Origin: Glycomyces terrestris
GTDB lineage: Bacteria > Actinomycetota > Actinomycetes > Mycobacteriales > Micromonosporaceae
NCBI RefSeq assembly: GCF_003933745.1
Contig: NZ_RSEB01000004.1
Span: 310,001 to 374,000 of the forward strand
Reading direction: 5' to 3'
DNA: 64,000 nt
Shown: positions 34,344-42,928 of the stretch, in pieces
How the letters are laid out: every line of letters starts with the position of its first letter
Position numbering within the stretch: the stretch's first letter is position 1
Translations under genes and position numbers: made by a program
The notes under the pieces: generated by a model
Seen by the model: the letters and a program-made list of their open reading frames with translations, nothing else
Told to the model about the DNA's origin: nothing
Database searches by the model: none

Positions 34344-35093
34344 ATGACTGCTCATGACGGGCCGGCACGGTACGGCCATCTCTACTGCAACTCCCCCATC
34401 GCCGACTGGCGGTTCGACCGGCAGGTGGCCGAGTGCGCGGCGTTCGCGCCGCAGACGATCCTCGACATCGGGTGCGGGTGGGGCGAGCTGATCCAGCGCG
34501 TGACCGAGCGGGTCCCGGGCGCGAGGGCGGTGGGGATCGACTCGGACGTGGAGCTGCTGGAGCGGGGCCGGGCGGGTGCGGTGCGGCGCGGGATCGCCGA
34601 CCGGCTCGAGTTCGTGGAGTACCGGGGCGAGGACTGGACGGAGCCGGCGGACCTGGTGGTGTGCATCGGGGCGGCGCACGCGTTCGGGACGGGCGCGGAC
34701 GCGGTGGGGGCGCTGGCGAAGCTGGTGAAGCCCGGCGGGCGGCTGCTGTTCGGCGACGGGGTGTGGGAGCGGGTGCCGACGGAGGCGGAGCTGGCGGCGA
34801 TGTGGCCGGGCACGGGCGCCGGGGACTGGCTCCTCCTGCCGGATTTGGTGGATGCGGCGGTCGCGGTCGGGTTGCGGCCCTTGCGGGTCGAGTCGGTCGA
34901 GCGGCACGAGTGGGACGACTTCGAGTCGGCGTTCTTGGCGGACAAGGAGGTCTGGTTGCAGGCGAATCCGGGTCATGCGCGGGCCGCGGAGGTGCGGGAG
35001 CAGGCGGATGCGCATCGTGCCTGGTGGCTGCGGGGGCATCGGGGTCTGCTCGGGTTCGCGTATCTGACGTTGGGGCGCGCGGTAGCGTTATAG
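34344..35093 (+). CDS. Class I SAM-dependent methyltransferase
   Basis: 249 residues. SAM-binding motif I is TILDIGCGWGELI (about 38-50), the acidic loop is AVGIDSDVELLERG, motif IV lies in DLVVCIGAAHAFG and KPGGRLLFGDGVWE follows. Small-molecule methyltransferase is most likely; the substrate is not predictable. The ATG has TACGGT 7 nt upstream. A strong terminator follows. Confidence 0.9.
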   Translation: MTAHDGPARYGHLYCNSPIADWRFDRQVAECAAFAPQTILDIGCGWGELIQRVTERVPGARAVGIDSDVELLERGRAGAVRRGIADRLEFVEYRGEDWTEPADLVVCIGAAHAFGTGADAVGALAKLVKPGGRLLFGDGVWERVPTEAELAAMWPGTGAGDWLLLPDLVDAAVAVGLRPLRVESVERHEWDDFESAFLADKEVWLQANPGHARAAEVREQADAHRAWWLRGHRGLLGFAYLTLGRAVAL

Positions 35094-35101
35094 GTGTGGG
35101 C

Positions 35102-35132
35102 ACGGCCCGGACCCGGTGGGGGTCCGGGCCGT
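35102..35132 (+). terminator. Rho-independent terminator
   Basis: A perfect 13-bp stem (ACGGCCCGGACCC with its complement, 5-nt loop) starts 9 bp after the methyltransferase stop and is followed by TTCTCGTCT. Confidence 0.85.
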
Positions 35133-35157
35133 TTCTCGTCTGCACCCCCGGGCCGGT

Positions 35158-35598
35158 CTAGAGGGCGGCGAGGGCGCAGAGGGCGATGAAGAGGACCTGT
35201 TCGGCGGTGCGGATGCCGAGGGGGGTGGCGGGTTTGCCGGCGAGGGGGACGCCGCGGCGGGCGGCGGAGTAGTTGGCGGGGTACATGGCGGCGAGGAGGG
35301 CGGCGAGGCAGATCGCGGCGGCGGTGGCGGTGGCGGGGATGAGGAGTCCGGCGGCGCCGGCGAGTTCGAGGGCGCCGGTGAGGGCGACGAGGGCGGCGGG
35401 TGCGGGCAGGCGCGGGGGGATCATGCGGATCATGTCGTCGCGGAACGTGGGGACGAAGTGCACGGCGCCGGTGAGGGTGAACATGGCGGCGAGGCCGATG
35501 CGCAGGCACAGCTGCCAGTCGTCGAGGGCGTCGGCGCCGAGGAGGCCGGTGAGGCGGGCGAGGAGGGTGGCGGCGGCGAGGGTGATGACGGGGGCCAT
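35158..35598 (-). CDS. DoxX-family membrane protein
   Basis: 146 residues with four or five membrane helices: LRIGLAAMFTLTGAVHFVP, ALVALTGALELAGAAGLLIP and AAAICLAALLAAMYPANY. This matches the DoxX/DUF4870-like family linked to redox or envelope stress. The ATG is at 35598 with no strong ribosome site. Two near-identical dyads (35634-35648 and 35667-35681) lie upstream and bracket the promoter, so expression is probably repressed by a TetR- or MarR-type protein encoded elsewhere. Confidence 0.88.
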   Translation of the reverse strand: MAPVITLAAATLLARLTGLLGADALDDWQLCLRIGLAAMFTLTGAVHFVPTFRDDMIRMIPPRLPAPAALVALTGALELAGAAGLLIPATATAAAICLAALLAAMYPANYSAARRGVPLAGKPATPLGIRTAEQVLFIALCALAAL

Positions 35599-35633
35599 TG
35601 GGTGTGCTTTCCGGTGGCGGGCGCGAACCCGGT

Positions 35634-35681
35634 CTTGACAGTGTCAAGTTAAGGATGCACCGAAAACTAGACACTGTCAAG
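35634..35681. promoter_or_regulatory. Paired dyad operators upstream of doxX
   Basis: The first site is CTTGACA-G-TGTCAAG (35634-35648), a perfect dyad. The second (35667-35681), read on the other strand, is CTTGACAGTGTCTAG and differs at two bases. Centres are 33 bp apart, about three helical turns, so both face the same side. The second copy also supplies a TTGACA -35 for the leftward DoxX promoter. Confidence 0.82.
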
Positions 35682-35691
35682 TCTGGTGTGG

Positions 35692-36075
35692 TTACCGGCG
35701 GGAGCGCCAGGCCGCGACCGCCTCGTCGGCGTCGATGAGCCCGAACCGCAGCGGCGGGCCCTCCACCGGGCCGATCAGAGCCTTGCGGATGCGCTCGTTG
35801 AGCTCGGCGATCACGGCGCGCACCTCCCCCTCGTCGGCCAGCGCGTCGAGTCGTTCGGGGAGGGTCTCGCGTTCCTTGGAGAGGCGCAGGGCGGGTGGGA
35901 GGGCGTCGAGGCCGAGGTTGTCGCGGGTGGCCTGCTGGTGGAGCCACCAGTCGTCGTGGAGGGGGCGGTCGAGGCCGGGGAGGGGTTTGCCGGCGCCGGG
36001 GAGGTTCTTGAATTCGCCGCGGGCTTCGGCTTCTTGGATGGCGCGGTCGACGCCTCGGGCTTGTCGGTCGCTCAT
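35692..36075 (-). CDS. DUF1992/DnaJC28-like protein
   Basis: 127 residues: SDRQARGVDRAIQEAEARGEFKNLPGAGKPLPGLDRP, DDWWLHQQATRDNLGLDALPPALRLSKE and AVIAELNERIRKA. These are the conserved features of the DUF1992 domain found next to or fused with J domains (DnaJ subfamily C member 28). A chaperone-linked role is guessed only by family. The ATG at 36075 follows GGGGAG. Confidence 0.9.
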   Translation of the reverse strand: MSDRQARGVDRAIQEAEARGEFKNLPGAGKPLPGLDRPLHDDWWLHQQATRDNLGLDALPPALRLSKERETLPERLDALADEGEVRAVIAELNERIRKALIGPVEGPPLRFGLIDADEAVAAWRSRR

Positions 36076-36116
36076 GGCGGCGCTCCCCTCGGGTGGTGGT
36101 GCGGCCATGGTATCGG

Positions 36117-36776
36117 TCAGGTGGTGTGGAGGACGAGGGCGACGGCGGTGAACTGGGTGGTGTAGGCGGCGATGGTGAGGGCGTGGAAGACCTCGTGGAA
36201 GCCGAACCAGTGGAGGGAGGGGTTGGGTCGTTTGAGGGCGTAGACGATGCCGCCGATGGTGTAGAGGATGCCGCCGGTGAAGATGAGGATGGTGGCGGGG
36301 AGGCCGGCGCCGGCGGCGAGTTGGGGGGTGACGGTGACGGCGGCCCAGCCGAGGGCGATGTAGAGGGTGGTGTAGAGCCAGCGGGGGGCGTTGTGCCAGA
36401 GGATGCGGAAGGCGACGCCGAGGGCGGCGCCGGTCCAGATGGCGGTGAGGAGGGCGGTGCGGGGGGTGCCGTGGAGGGCGAGGGCGGCGATGGGGGTGTA
36501 GGTGCCGGCGATGATGAGGTAGATGTTGGCGTGGTCGAGTCGTTTGAGGACGGCGGTGGCGCGGTCGGTGAGGGTGGTGCGGTGGTAGAGGGCGGAGATG
36601 CCGAAGAGGGCGGCTGAGGTGGCGGTGTAGATGGCGGCGGTGGTGCGGCCGGCGGGGGTGGGGGCGGTGGCGGTGAGGGCGAGGCCGGCGAGGAGGGCGA
36701 GGGGGAAGGCGGTGAGGTGGAGCCAGCCGCGGAGGCGGGGTTTGGGGAGGGTGGTGATCGCGGGTGCCAGTGCCAT
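36117..36776 (-). CDS. trhA: Hemolysin III / TrhA family membrane protein
   Basis: 219 residues, seven membrane helices of the PAQR/HlyIII family. Metal-site motifs are FGISALYHR (helix 2), LDHANIYLIIAGTYTP and FGFHEVFHALTI. The family is implicated in membrane-lipid homeostasis in bacteria. The ATG has TAGCCT 6 nt upstream. Confidence 0.92.
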   Translation of the reverse strand: MALAPAITTLPKPRLRGWLHLTAFPLALLAGLALTATAPTPAGRTTAAIYTATSAALFGISALYHRTTLTDRATAVLKRLDHANIYLIIAGTYTPIAALALHGTPRTALLTAIWTGAALGVAFRILWHNAPRWLYTTLYIALGWAAVTVTPQLAAGAGLPATILIFTGGILYTIGGIVYALKRPNPSLHWFGFHEVFHALTIAAYTTQFTAVALVLHTT

Positions 36777-36892
36777 GGTTCGAGGCTACGTCCGCATGCT
36801 ACTGGTCGGTAGTGTCGCTGCTCCCCCGATCGGTGGGGGGTTTAGGCCCCGTTTGGGCGGTCGCGGGGGTCTGGGGGGTTTAGGCTCCGGCC

Positions 36893-38089
36893 GTGGAGTG
36901 GGACGGGTTGTCGGTGCAGGTGGTGGTGCTGGCGATGGCGGCGGTGGCGGCGCCGTTGCTGGTGGATCGGTTGGAGCGGTGGGTGCGGCTGCCTGGGGTG
37001 GTGGTGGAGATCGTGCTGGGGGTGGTGATCGGGCCGCAGGTGCTGGGGTTGGTGGCGACGGGGCCGTTGTTGGAGGTGGTGTCGCAGCTGGGGTTGGCGA
37101 TGCTGTTCTTCCTGGCGGGGTATGAGGTGGATTTCCGGGCGGTGCGGGGGCGGCCGATCGTGGCGGCGTCGCTGGGGTGGGTGGTGTCGTTCGGGTTGGC
37201 GCTGCTGGGGTTGTGGCTGGTGGGTGCGGGGGCGGCGGTGTTGATCGTGGCGATCGGGTTGTGTTCGACGGCGTTGGGGACGATTCTGCCGATCGCGCGG
37301 GATTCGGGGCTGCTGGCGGGTCCGGTGGGGCCGCATCTGATGGCGGTGGGGGCGGTGGGTGAGTTCGCGCCGATCGCGTTGTTGGCGTTGTGCTTCTCGG
37401 AGGGGGCGCATTCGGGGCGGACGACGCTGGTGATCGCGTTGGCGGGGTTGGCGGTGGGGGCGGCGGCGTTGGGGTCGCTGGCGCGGTCGGCGCGGGTGTC
37501 GCGGTTGCTGTCGGCGACGTTGGGGACGAGTGCGCAGTTGGCGGTGCGGTTGTCGGTGCTGGTGCTGTTGGCGGCGGTGTTGTTGGCGGCGGAGATCGGG
37601 GTGGACATCGCGTTGGGGGCGTTCGCGGCGGGGGTGTGCATGCAGGTGCTGCTGTCGGCGTTGGACGAGCGGGAGGAGGTGCTGGTGCGGTCGAAGTTGG
37701 ACGGGATCGGGTTCGGGGCGGTGGTGCCGGTGTTCTTCGTGTACACGGGGGTGGCGTTCGATCTGGACGAGTTGCTGGGGTCGCCGGTGGCGTTGGCGTT
37801 GATTCCGGTGTTCTTGGTGGCGTTCGCGCTGGTGCGGGGTGTGGTGACGTGGGTGGGGGCGCGGGGTGCGCTGGTCGGTGGGGAGCGGGGTGCGCTGGGG
37901 GCGTTCGCGGCGACGCAGCTGCCGATCGTGGTGATCGCGTCGTCGACGGCGGCGGAGCGGGGTCTGGTGGACGAGGCGGTGGCGGCGGCGATGGTGGGGG
38001 CGGCGATGGTGTCGGTGCTGGTGTTCCCGCTGGTGGGGTTGAAGTGGGCGCGGCGGGACACGGCGGCGGTGGCGGCCGGGCCGATCTAG
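36893..38089 (+). CDS. CPA2-type cation:proton antiporter
   Basis: 398 residues with about eleven or twelve membrane helices of the monovalent cation:proton antiporter-2 family: VVVEIVLGVVIGPQVLGLV, LAMLFFLAGYEVDF, IGLCSTALGTILPIARDSGLL, VGEFAPIALLALCFSEG and the late VPVFFVYTGVAFDLDEL. It has no RCK/TrkA domain. It exchanges Na+ or K+ for H+. The GTG has TAGGCT 6 nt upstream. Codon third positions are overwhelmingly G, the extreme of the window. Confidence 0.92.
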   Translation: MEWDGLSVQVVVLAMAAVAAPLLVDRLERWVRLPGVVVEIVLGVVIGPQVLGLVATGPLLEVVSQLGLAMLFFLAGYEVDFRAVRGRPIVAASLGWVVSFGLALLGLWLVGAGAAVLIVAIGLCSTALGTILPIARDSGLLAGPVGPHLMAVGAVGEFAPIALLALCFSEGAHSGRTTLVIALAGLAVGAAALGSLARSARVSRLLSATLGTSAQLAVRLSVLVLLAAVLLAAEIGVDIALGAFAAGVCMQVLLSALDEREEVLVRSKLDGIGFGAVVPVFFVYTGVAFDLDELLGSPVALALIPVFLVAFALVRGVVTWVGARGALVGGERGALGAFAATQLPIVVIASSTAAERGLVDEAVAAAMVGAAMVSVLVFPLVGLKWARRDTAAVAAGPI

Positions 38090-38161
38090 GCGGTGGGGCG
38101 TAGGGGTGGATACGCTGCGCCGCTGATGCGCGGGTGGGGGCGGGGGCGCGATGGTGGGGTC

Positions 38162-38680
38162 ATGTTCAAGCTTCGCCGCCGGTCGTACCGGTTCTTCGTC
38201 ATCGCGCACGTCGCGTCGTCGGTCGCCTGGCTCGGGTTGAGCCTGTGCCTGCTGGTGCTGGGGGTGCGGGCGGTGACCACTGCGGATCCGCGGGTGCAGT
38301 TCGCGGCGGGGTCGGCGATGGACGCGCTCGCGTCGGCGCTCGCGGTCCCGCTGGGTGCGGTGGCGCTCGTGACGGGCGTGGTGCTGATGCTGGGGACCCG
38401 GTGGGGTCCGTCGTACAAGTGGGTGCTGGTCAAGCTGGTGGCGACGGTGGCGGCGTATGCGGCGACGGTGTTGGCGCTGCGTCCGGGCCTGGCCGCGACG
38501 GCGGCGGTGCTGGACCCGGCCCGGTTGCAGGTGCTGGACGACCAGTCGGTGGCCGGGCCGGTGGTGTCGTCGGTGGTGTACCTGGGTGCGACGGTCCTGT
38601 CGTATGTCAAGCCGTGGGGACGGGTGGGCGGGCGGGGCGCGCCGGCCCGAGGACGAGTGCCCGCCCGTAGTGCTCGATGA
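38162..38680 (+). CDS. DUF2269-like four-helix membrane protein
   Basis: 172 residues with four membrane helices (FFVIAHVASSVAWLGLSLCLLVLG, VPLGAVALVTGVVLMLGTRWG, WVLVKLVATVAAYAATVLAL and VVSSVVYLGATVLSYV). The layout fits DUF2269-like proteins of actinobacteria, which often lie beside glycosyltransferases. The basic C-terminal tail overlaps the convergent glycosyltransferase gene by 74 bp. There is no recognised function. Confidence 0.78.
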   Translation: MFKLRRRSYRFFVIAHVASSVAWLGLSLCLLVLGVRAVTTADPRVQFAAGSAMDALASALAVPLGAVALVTGVVLMLGTRWGPSYKWVLVKLVATVAAYAATVLALRPGLAATAAVLDPARLQVLDDQSVAGPVVSSVVYLGATVLSYVKPWGRVGGRGAPARGRVPARSAR

Positions 38681-39749
38681 GCGCGTCGCCTTCGGCTTCC
38701 CAGGTGCGGCCGCGGACTTTGAGGCGGCCGCGGCGGCCCCATTGGCGCAGGACGTCGCGGCGGCCGGCGAGGTCGGCGACGAGGGCGGCCAGCGCGGCGG
38801 GGTCGCCGGCGGGGAAGTGGGTGCCGTCGACGCCGGGGTCGACGAGTTCGGCGGCGCCGCCGGCGTCGACGGCGAGGACGGCGGTGCCGGAGGCGTGGGC
38901 TTCCTGGATGGTCTGCCCGAACGTCTCGAACGGTCCGGTGTGGACGAACAGGTCGAGGGAGGCGTACAGGCGGGAGAGGTCTTCGCCGTGGAGGGCGCCG
39001 AGGAACGACGCCTGCGGCAGGGTGCGTTCGAGGGCGCGGCGGCGGGGCCCGTCGCCGGCGATGACCAGGCGCACGCCGGGGAGGGCGGCGACGCCGGCGA
39101 GCCAGTGGAGCTGCTTCTCGCGGGCGAGGCGGCCGACGTAGCCGACGAGGAGCTCCCCGTCGGGGGTGAGGGCGTCGTGGAGGGTCTGGTCGCGGAAGTC
39201 GGGGTGGAAGCGGGCGGTGTCGACCCCGTGCGGGAGGACGGCCACGGACCCGATGCCCTGGGCGGTGAGGGAGCGGGCGGTGCAGTCGGAGAGCGCGAGG
39301 TTGACCGCGGCGCGCGAGTGGATGGACTTCAGGCGCTTCCACACGAGCTGTTCGAACGCGGTGAGGTGGTAGGCGCGGGTGTAGGCGGGCAGGTCGGTCT
39401 GCCAGACGGCGACGGCGGGGACGCCGCGGCGCTCGGCCCAGGCGGCGGCGCGGGCGGTGTACCCGAAGGGGCTGGCGAGGTGGACGACGTCGGGTTTGTG
39501 GGCGTCGAGGGCCTCGTCGAGGGCTTTGGTGGCGAGTCCGGCGCGGAAGTGCCGGTAGGCGGGCAGGCGCACCGAGGGCACGTGGACGACGGGCCAGTCG
39601 AAGACCGGGCGGGGCCCGGGCCCGGGGGCCGGGGCGATGACGACCGGTTCGATGCCGCGCGAGGCCAGATGCGCCGCGGCCCGCGCGACGGAGCGGGCGA
39701 CGCCGTTGATCTGCGGCGGGAAGGACTCGGTGACCAGTGCGACTCTCAT
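38607..39749 (-). CDS. GT4 glycosyltransferase, MgtA/PimB-like
   Basis: 380 residues, GT-B fold. The N-terminal motif VTESFPPQINGVARSVARAA and the C-terminal nucleotide-sugar region PFETFGQTIQEAHASGTAVLAVDAGGAAELV (E-x7-E) resemble GDP-mannose-dependent alpha-mannosyltransferases of actinobacterial phosphatidylinositol mannoside and glycolipid synthesis. It acts at the cytoplasmic membrane face. Substrate specificity is inferred. The ATG at 39749 has TATGCT 6 nt upstream. Confidence 0.88.
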   Translation of the reverse strand: MRVALVTESFPPQINGVARSVARAAAHLASRGIEPVVIAPAPGPGPRPVFDWPVVHVPSVRLPAYRHFRAGLATKALDEALDAHKPDVVHLASPFGYTARAAAWAERRGVPAVAVWQTDLPAYTRAYHLTAFEQLVWKRLKSIHSRAAVNLALSDCTARSLTAQGIGSVAVLPHGVDTARFHPDFRDQTLHDALTPDGELLVGYVGRLAREKQLHWLAGVAALPGVRLVIAGDGPRRRALERTLPQASFLGALHGEDLSRLYASLDLFVHTGPFETFGQTIQEAHASGTAVLAVDAGGAAELVDPGVDGTHFPAGDPAALAALVADLAGRRDVLRQWGRRGRLKVRGRTWEAEGDALIEHYGRALVLGPARPARPPVPTA

Positions 39750-39888
39750 GACGGGAGCATAAAGGCGCAGGTGGGCGGAGGAGGGAATTGGACGTGTCGC
39801 GGGTCTGAACCGCAGCCGATATTCGCGCCCGGGAGCGTGGCCGATTCGTGCAAGACCGGGGCGGGCGGCGGCCTCTAGCGTGGGGGGC

Positions 39889-40797
39889 ATGGGATTTCTG
39901 GAGGAGGCGGCGGCCGGTCGGGCCGCGCAGTTCGTGTGGCGGACCGGGGGCCTGGTGGACCAGCGGCGCATGGCGCTGCTGACGGGGGCGGGGACGGCCG
40001 CGGGGGTGCGGGAGGCGGTGTTGGCGCACCGCACCGGGGACGGCGGGTTCGCGTTCGCGATCGAACCGGACGTCAAGGGCCCCCAGGCGCAGCCGCTGTC
40101 GGCGATGAGCGCGCTCGAGATCCTGGCCGAGGCCGGGGTCCTCGACCAGGCGACCGGGGCCGGGGTGTGCGACTGGCTGGCCCGGCACACCGCCGCGGAC
40201 GGGGGTGTGCCGGACCTGCTGGCGTCGATCGCGGCCTATCCGCACCCGCCGTGGGTGCAGGCCCCGCCGCAGGACCGGGGCGGTCTGCTCACGACCGCCC
40301 GGACCGCGGGGGTGCTGCGCGCGGCGGGGGTCGAGCACGCGTGGATCGAGGGCGCGGCCGCGTTCGCCCGGGCCCGGATCGACGCGTTGGAGGCGACGCA
40401 CCCGTACGAGGCGTTCTCGATCATCGCGTTCCTGGGGTCCGAACCGGACCGGGCCTGGGCCGATCGGGCGGCGGCGCGGGTGCGGGACCTGGTGCGCGAC
40501 ACCTGCGTGGTGCTGGACCCGGCCCGGATGGACGAGGCCGAGGCGCCCGCGGGGTACGCGCCGGGCGAGCACCACGTCGCGTGCGACTTCGCGCCCGGCC
40601 CCGAGAGCGCCGCCGCGGCGTGGTTCACCGCCGCGGAGCTGCGGGCCTCGCTCGAGCACCTCGCCGGCGAGCAGGCCGGGGACGGGGGCTGGCCGATCCA
40701 CTACCGGCGCTGGCATCCGGGGATCGAGCAGCAGGCCCGGCCCGGGTTCACGGTGCGGGCGGTCAGGACGCTGCGGGCGTGGGAGGGCCGGGTGTAG
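39889..40797 (+). CDS. Alpha/alpha-toroid protein (prenyltransferase/cyclase-like)
   Basis: 302 residues with QW-like repeats: HRTGDGGFAFAIEP, HTAADGGVPDLL and EQAGDGGWPIHYRRWHPG. This is the pattern of squalene-cyclase or protein-prenyltransferase beta-subunit barrels. It lacks the DXDD acid motif of cyclases, so it is probably a non-cyclase member of unknown role. The ATG has TAGCGT 7 nt upstream. Its end overlaps the convergent AraC gene by 35 bp. Confidence 0.72.
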   Translation: MGFLEEAAAGRAAQFVWRTGGLVDQRRMALLTGAGTAAGVREAVLAHRTGDGGFAFAIEPDVKGPQAQPLSAMSALEILAEAGVLDQATGAGVCDWLARHTAADGGVPDLLASIAAYPHPPWVQAPPQDRGGLLTTARTAGVLRAAGVEHAWIEGAAAFARARIDALEATHPYEAFSIIAFLGSEPDRAWADRAAARVRDLVRDTCVVLDPARMDEAEAPAGYAPGEHHVACDFAPGPESAAAAWFTAAELRASLEHLAGEQAGDGGWPIHYRRWHPGIEQQARPGFTVRAVRTLRAWEGRV

Positions 40798-41506
40798 CGG
40801 TCGGGGGCCGGCCGGACCAGCGGCGCACCTGCCGGGACAGGTGCGCCTGGTCGGCGTACCCGGTCTCGGCCGCGATCCGCGCCCACGCCGGCCGGCCCTC
40901 GGCGCCGGCGGCGGCCGTGGCGCGGCGGAACCGCAGCACCTGCTCGAGGGTCTTGGGCCCGTACCCGGCCGCGTCCTCGACGCGGCGGCGCAGCTGCCGC
41001 TCCGAGAACCCGAGGTCGCGCGCCAGGACCGGCAGGCGCGGGGGCCGGGCCCGGTCCAGGGCCCGGGCCGCGGCCAGCGCGACCGGGTCGGGCCCGTAGG
41101 GGCGGGCGGCGAGCGCGGCGGCCAGGAGCGCGGCGATGCGCCACGGGTCGGTCTCGGCTGCGGCGGCCGCGGCGAGGCCGGCGGCGTCGCCCGGGTGCAG
41201 GTCGGCCAGGAGCGGCTGCGCGTCGCGGACCGCGGTGGCCGGGACGGGGCCGAGGAGGACGCGGGCCGCGCCGGGGCGCAGGCGCACGCCGGCGATCACC
41301 TCCCCCGGGGCGAGGACGGTCGCGCGCGGGCCGGTGTCGGGGCCGGCGATCTCCAGGCGCCCGGCGCGCCACAGCAGGTCGGTGCAGGCGTCGGGGACGA
41401 TCCGGACCGCTTCGGCGGCGGGGGCGCGGCGCACCCACAGGCACGGCGACCAGTCCCGGGCCGCGGCCGGCGCGGGCCGCTCCTCGTATGCGGGTGCGGT
41501 GTCCAC
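40763..41506 (-). CDS. AraC-family regulator, DUF6597-like N-terminus
   Basis: 247 residues. The N-terminal sensing region has the motif RIVPDACTDLLWRAGRLEIAGPDTGP, common to a subgroup of AraC regulators. The C-terminal double helix-turn-helix (about 150-235) has LARDLGFSERQLRRRVEDAAGYGPKTLEQVLRFRR and IAAETGYADQAHLSRQVRRWSG. The GTG at 41506 has TACGGT 7 nt upstream. The target is unknown; the barrel protein on the opposite strand is the nearest candidate. Confidence 0.88.
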   Translation of the reverse strand: MDTAPAYEERPAPAAARDWSPCLWVRRAPAAEAVRIVPDACTDLLWRAGRLEIAGPDTGPRATVLAPGEVIAGVRLRPGAARVLLGPVPATAVRDAQPLLADLHPGDAAGLAAAAAAETDPWRIAALLAAALAARPYGPDPVALAAARALDRARPPRLPVLARDLGFSERQLRRRVEDAAGYGPKTLEQVLRFRRATAAAGAEGRPAWARIAAETGYADQAHLSRQVRRWSGRPPTATPGPPTPAAS

Positions 41507-41667
41507 GCCTCCGACCGTAGCGCGGGGCGCCGACACGCGGCGGCGGCGCGCGCGACTCGGGGGGCGGGCCAGTGTCGGACCCCGCGGGTAGGTATTGGAG
41601 GATGCAGACCAGTTCACCGGGCCGCATCCGCAAGGGCGGCCTCCGAACCCATGTGAAGGAGCCCCCG

Positions 41668-42354
41668 ATGTCACTGTCGAGTGCCGACATCGCCCATCTC
41701 GAATCGGTGCTGGCGCAAGGGAAGAAGCCCAAGGTGGTGTTCACCGACGCGGCCGGGCAGGTCGCCGGCCGCACCGGCAAGGTCGTCGCGCTCGACCCGG
41801 CGGGCGTGGACGACTTCGTCCACGTCGCCTTCGGCTCCGACGAGCTGTCGTTCTCCGCGGCCGAGCTGCGCCTCCCGGCCCCCGGCGAGGGGGCCCGCCG
41901 CGCGGCCGCCCCGCGCCAGCGGACCCAGGCGCCCGCGGGGCCGGGCCTGCTGCCCGACGACCCCGAGCCGACACCGAAACCCGTAGTGAGCGAGAGGAAA
42001 CCCGTGACCGAACCCGAGACGCCCAAGCCGGCCGCCGCCGCTGTCGAGCCGGTGAAGAAGAAGGCGGCCCGGCCGCGGGCCGCCGCGGCCAAGCACCCCG
42101 AGCTGACCGTCACGTTGACCTATGAGGACGGCGAGTGGTCGGTGGCGGCCACGCGCGGGGCCCGCACGGTCGTCAAGGGCGCCAAGGTCGCGCACCCGAA
42201 CGCGCTGGCGATGTGCCAGGCCGCGGGGTCCGACGAGGTCGCCGAGGTCGTCTCGGAGGTGGTCGAGAAGATCCGCTCCGAGGCCGCCGAGGAGGCCGCG
42301 CGCCTGCGCCGCCAGCTCGAGGAGGCCGAAGCGCGCCTCGCCGAGCTCAAGTAA
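41668..42354 (+). CDS. DUF6319-family protein
   Basis: 228 residues. The N-terminal domain (1-75: LSSADIAHLESVLAQGKKPKVVFTDAAGQVAGRTGKVV) is followed by a Pro/Ala/Lys linker with KKKAARPRAAAAK and a C-terminal domain ending in a short coiled coil (RRQLEEAEARLAELK). It matches actinobacterial DUF6319 proteins, possibly nucleic-acid associated because of the basic linker; the function is unknown. The GAAGGAG ribosome site upstream of 41668 fixes the start. Confidence 0.85.
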   Translation: MSLSSADIAHLESVLAQGKKPKVVFTDAAGQVAGRTGKVVALDPAGVDDFVHVAFGSDELSFSAAELRLPAPGEGARRAAAPRQRTQAPAGPGLLPDDPEPTPKPVVSERKPVTEPETPKPAAAAVEPVKKKAARPRAAAAKHPELTVTLTYEDGEWSVAATRGARTVVKGAKVAHPNALAMCQAAGSDEVAEVVSEVVEKIRSEAAEEAARLRRQLEEAEARLAELK

Positions 42355-42373
42355 GCCGCGTCCGCGGAGCCGA

Positions 42374-42417
42374 CGGGCCCGGACGCCGACCCTGTGCAGG
42401 GGCGGCGTCCGGGCCCG
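42374..42417 (+). terminator. Long perfect terminator hairpin
   Basis: Two exact 15-bp arms (CGGGCCCGGACGCCG and its complement) with a further 5-bp inner stem (CCCTG-TG-CAGGG) lie 19 bp after the DUF6319 stop. The tail is the (GTCT)8 repeat, which gives a U-containing tract. Confidence 0.82.
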
Positions 42418-42420
42418 GCC

Positions 42421-42452
<32 letters not shown>

Positions 42453-42928
42453 CCAGTGTCCGGTCCCGTCTGCGGTCGGGCGCGTCGGATCGCGGCCGGG
42501 GCGGCGGGGGCCGCGCGGGTGTGGCACGGGCCCGTACAGCGGGGACGCGAACGCGGGGACTGCTGCGGGGCCGGTGGGTGCGGTTCGGCGCGGCCGCGAA
42601 GCGGCCGGGGCCCGGTGCTCACCGGCGCGCCGCCCGCGGCGGCGCGGTGCGCTTCGGCACTGCGCGCCCGAACACGGCCGGGGCGGGCACGGGCCGGTGC
42701 CGAGCTCGGGCTGCGCGCAGCCGCGGACCTGCGCAGCACCGCTGCGGCACCCGCAGCCGGGCCGCGCCCGGCCGCCGCACCGGACGAACCACCGGGGCAG
42801 GGCGAGAGGCGCCGCCAGGCGGCCGTCGCGCCGAAGACCATCCTGCCGGTCACCTCCGACATTTCCGGGCTCCTCCCCCACGGCGGACTCGCGACAGCGA
42901 CAGCGAGGGGCCGGGCGGGGCCGCGGTG
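42453..42928. other. 476-bp convergent intergenic region without a gene
   Basis: The region is GC-rich with several small hairpins (for example GGCCGC-GAA-GCGGCC near 42591). Both flanking genes end into it. No frame has a start signal or recognisable domain. I see no RNA gene. Confidence 0.6.
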
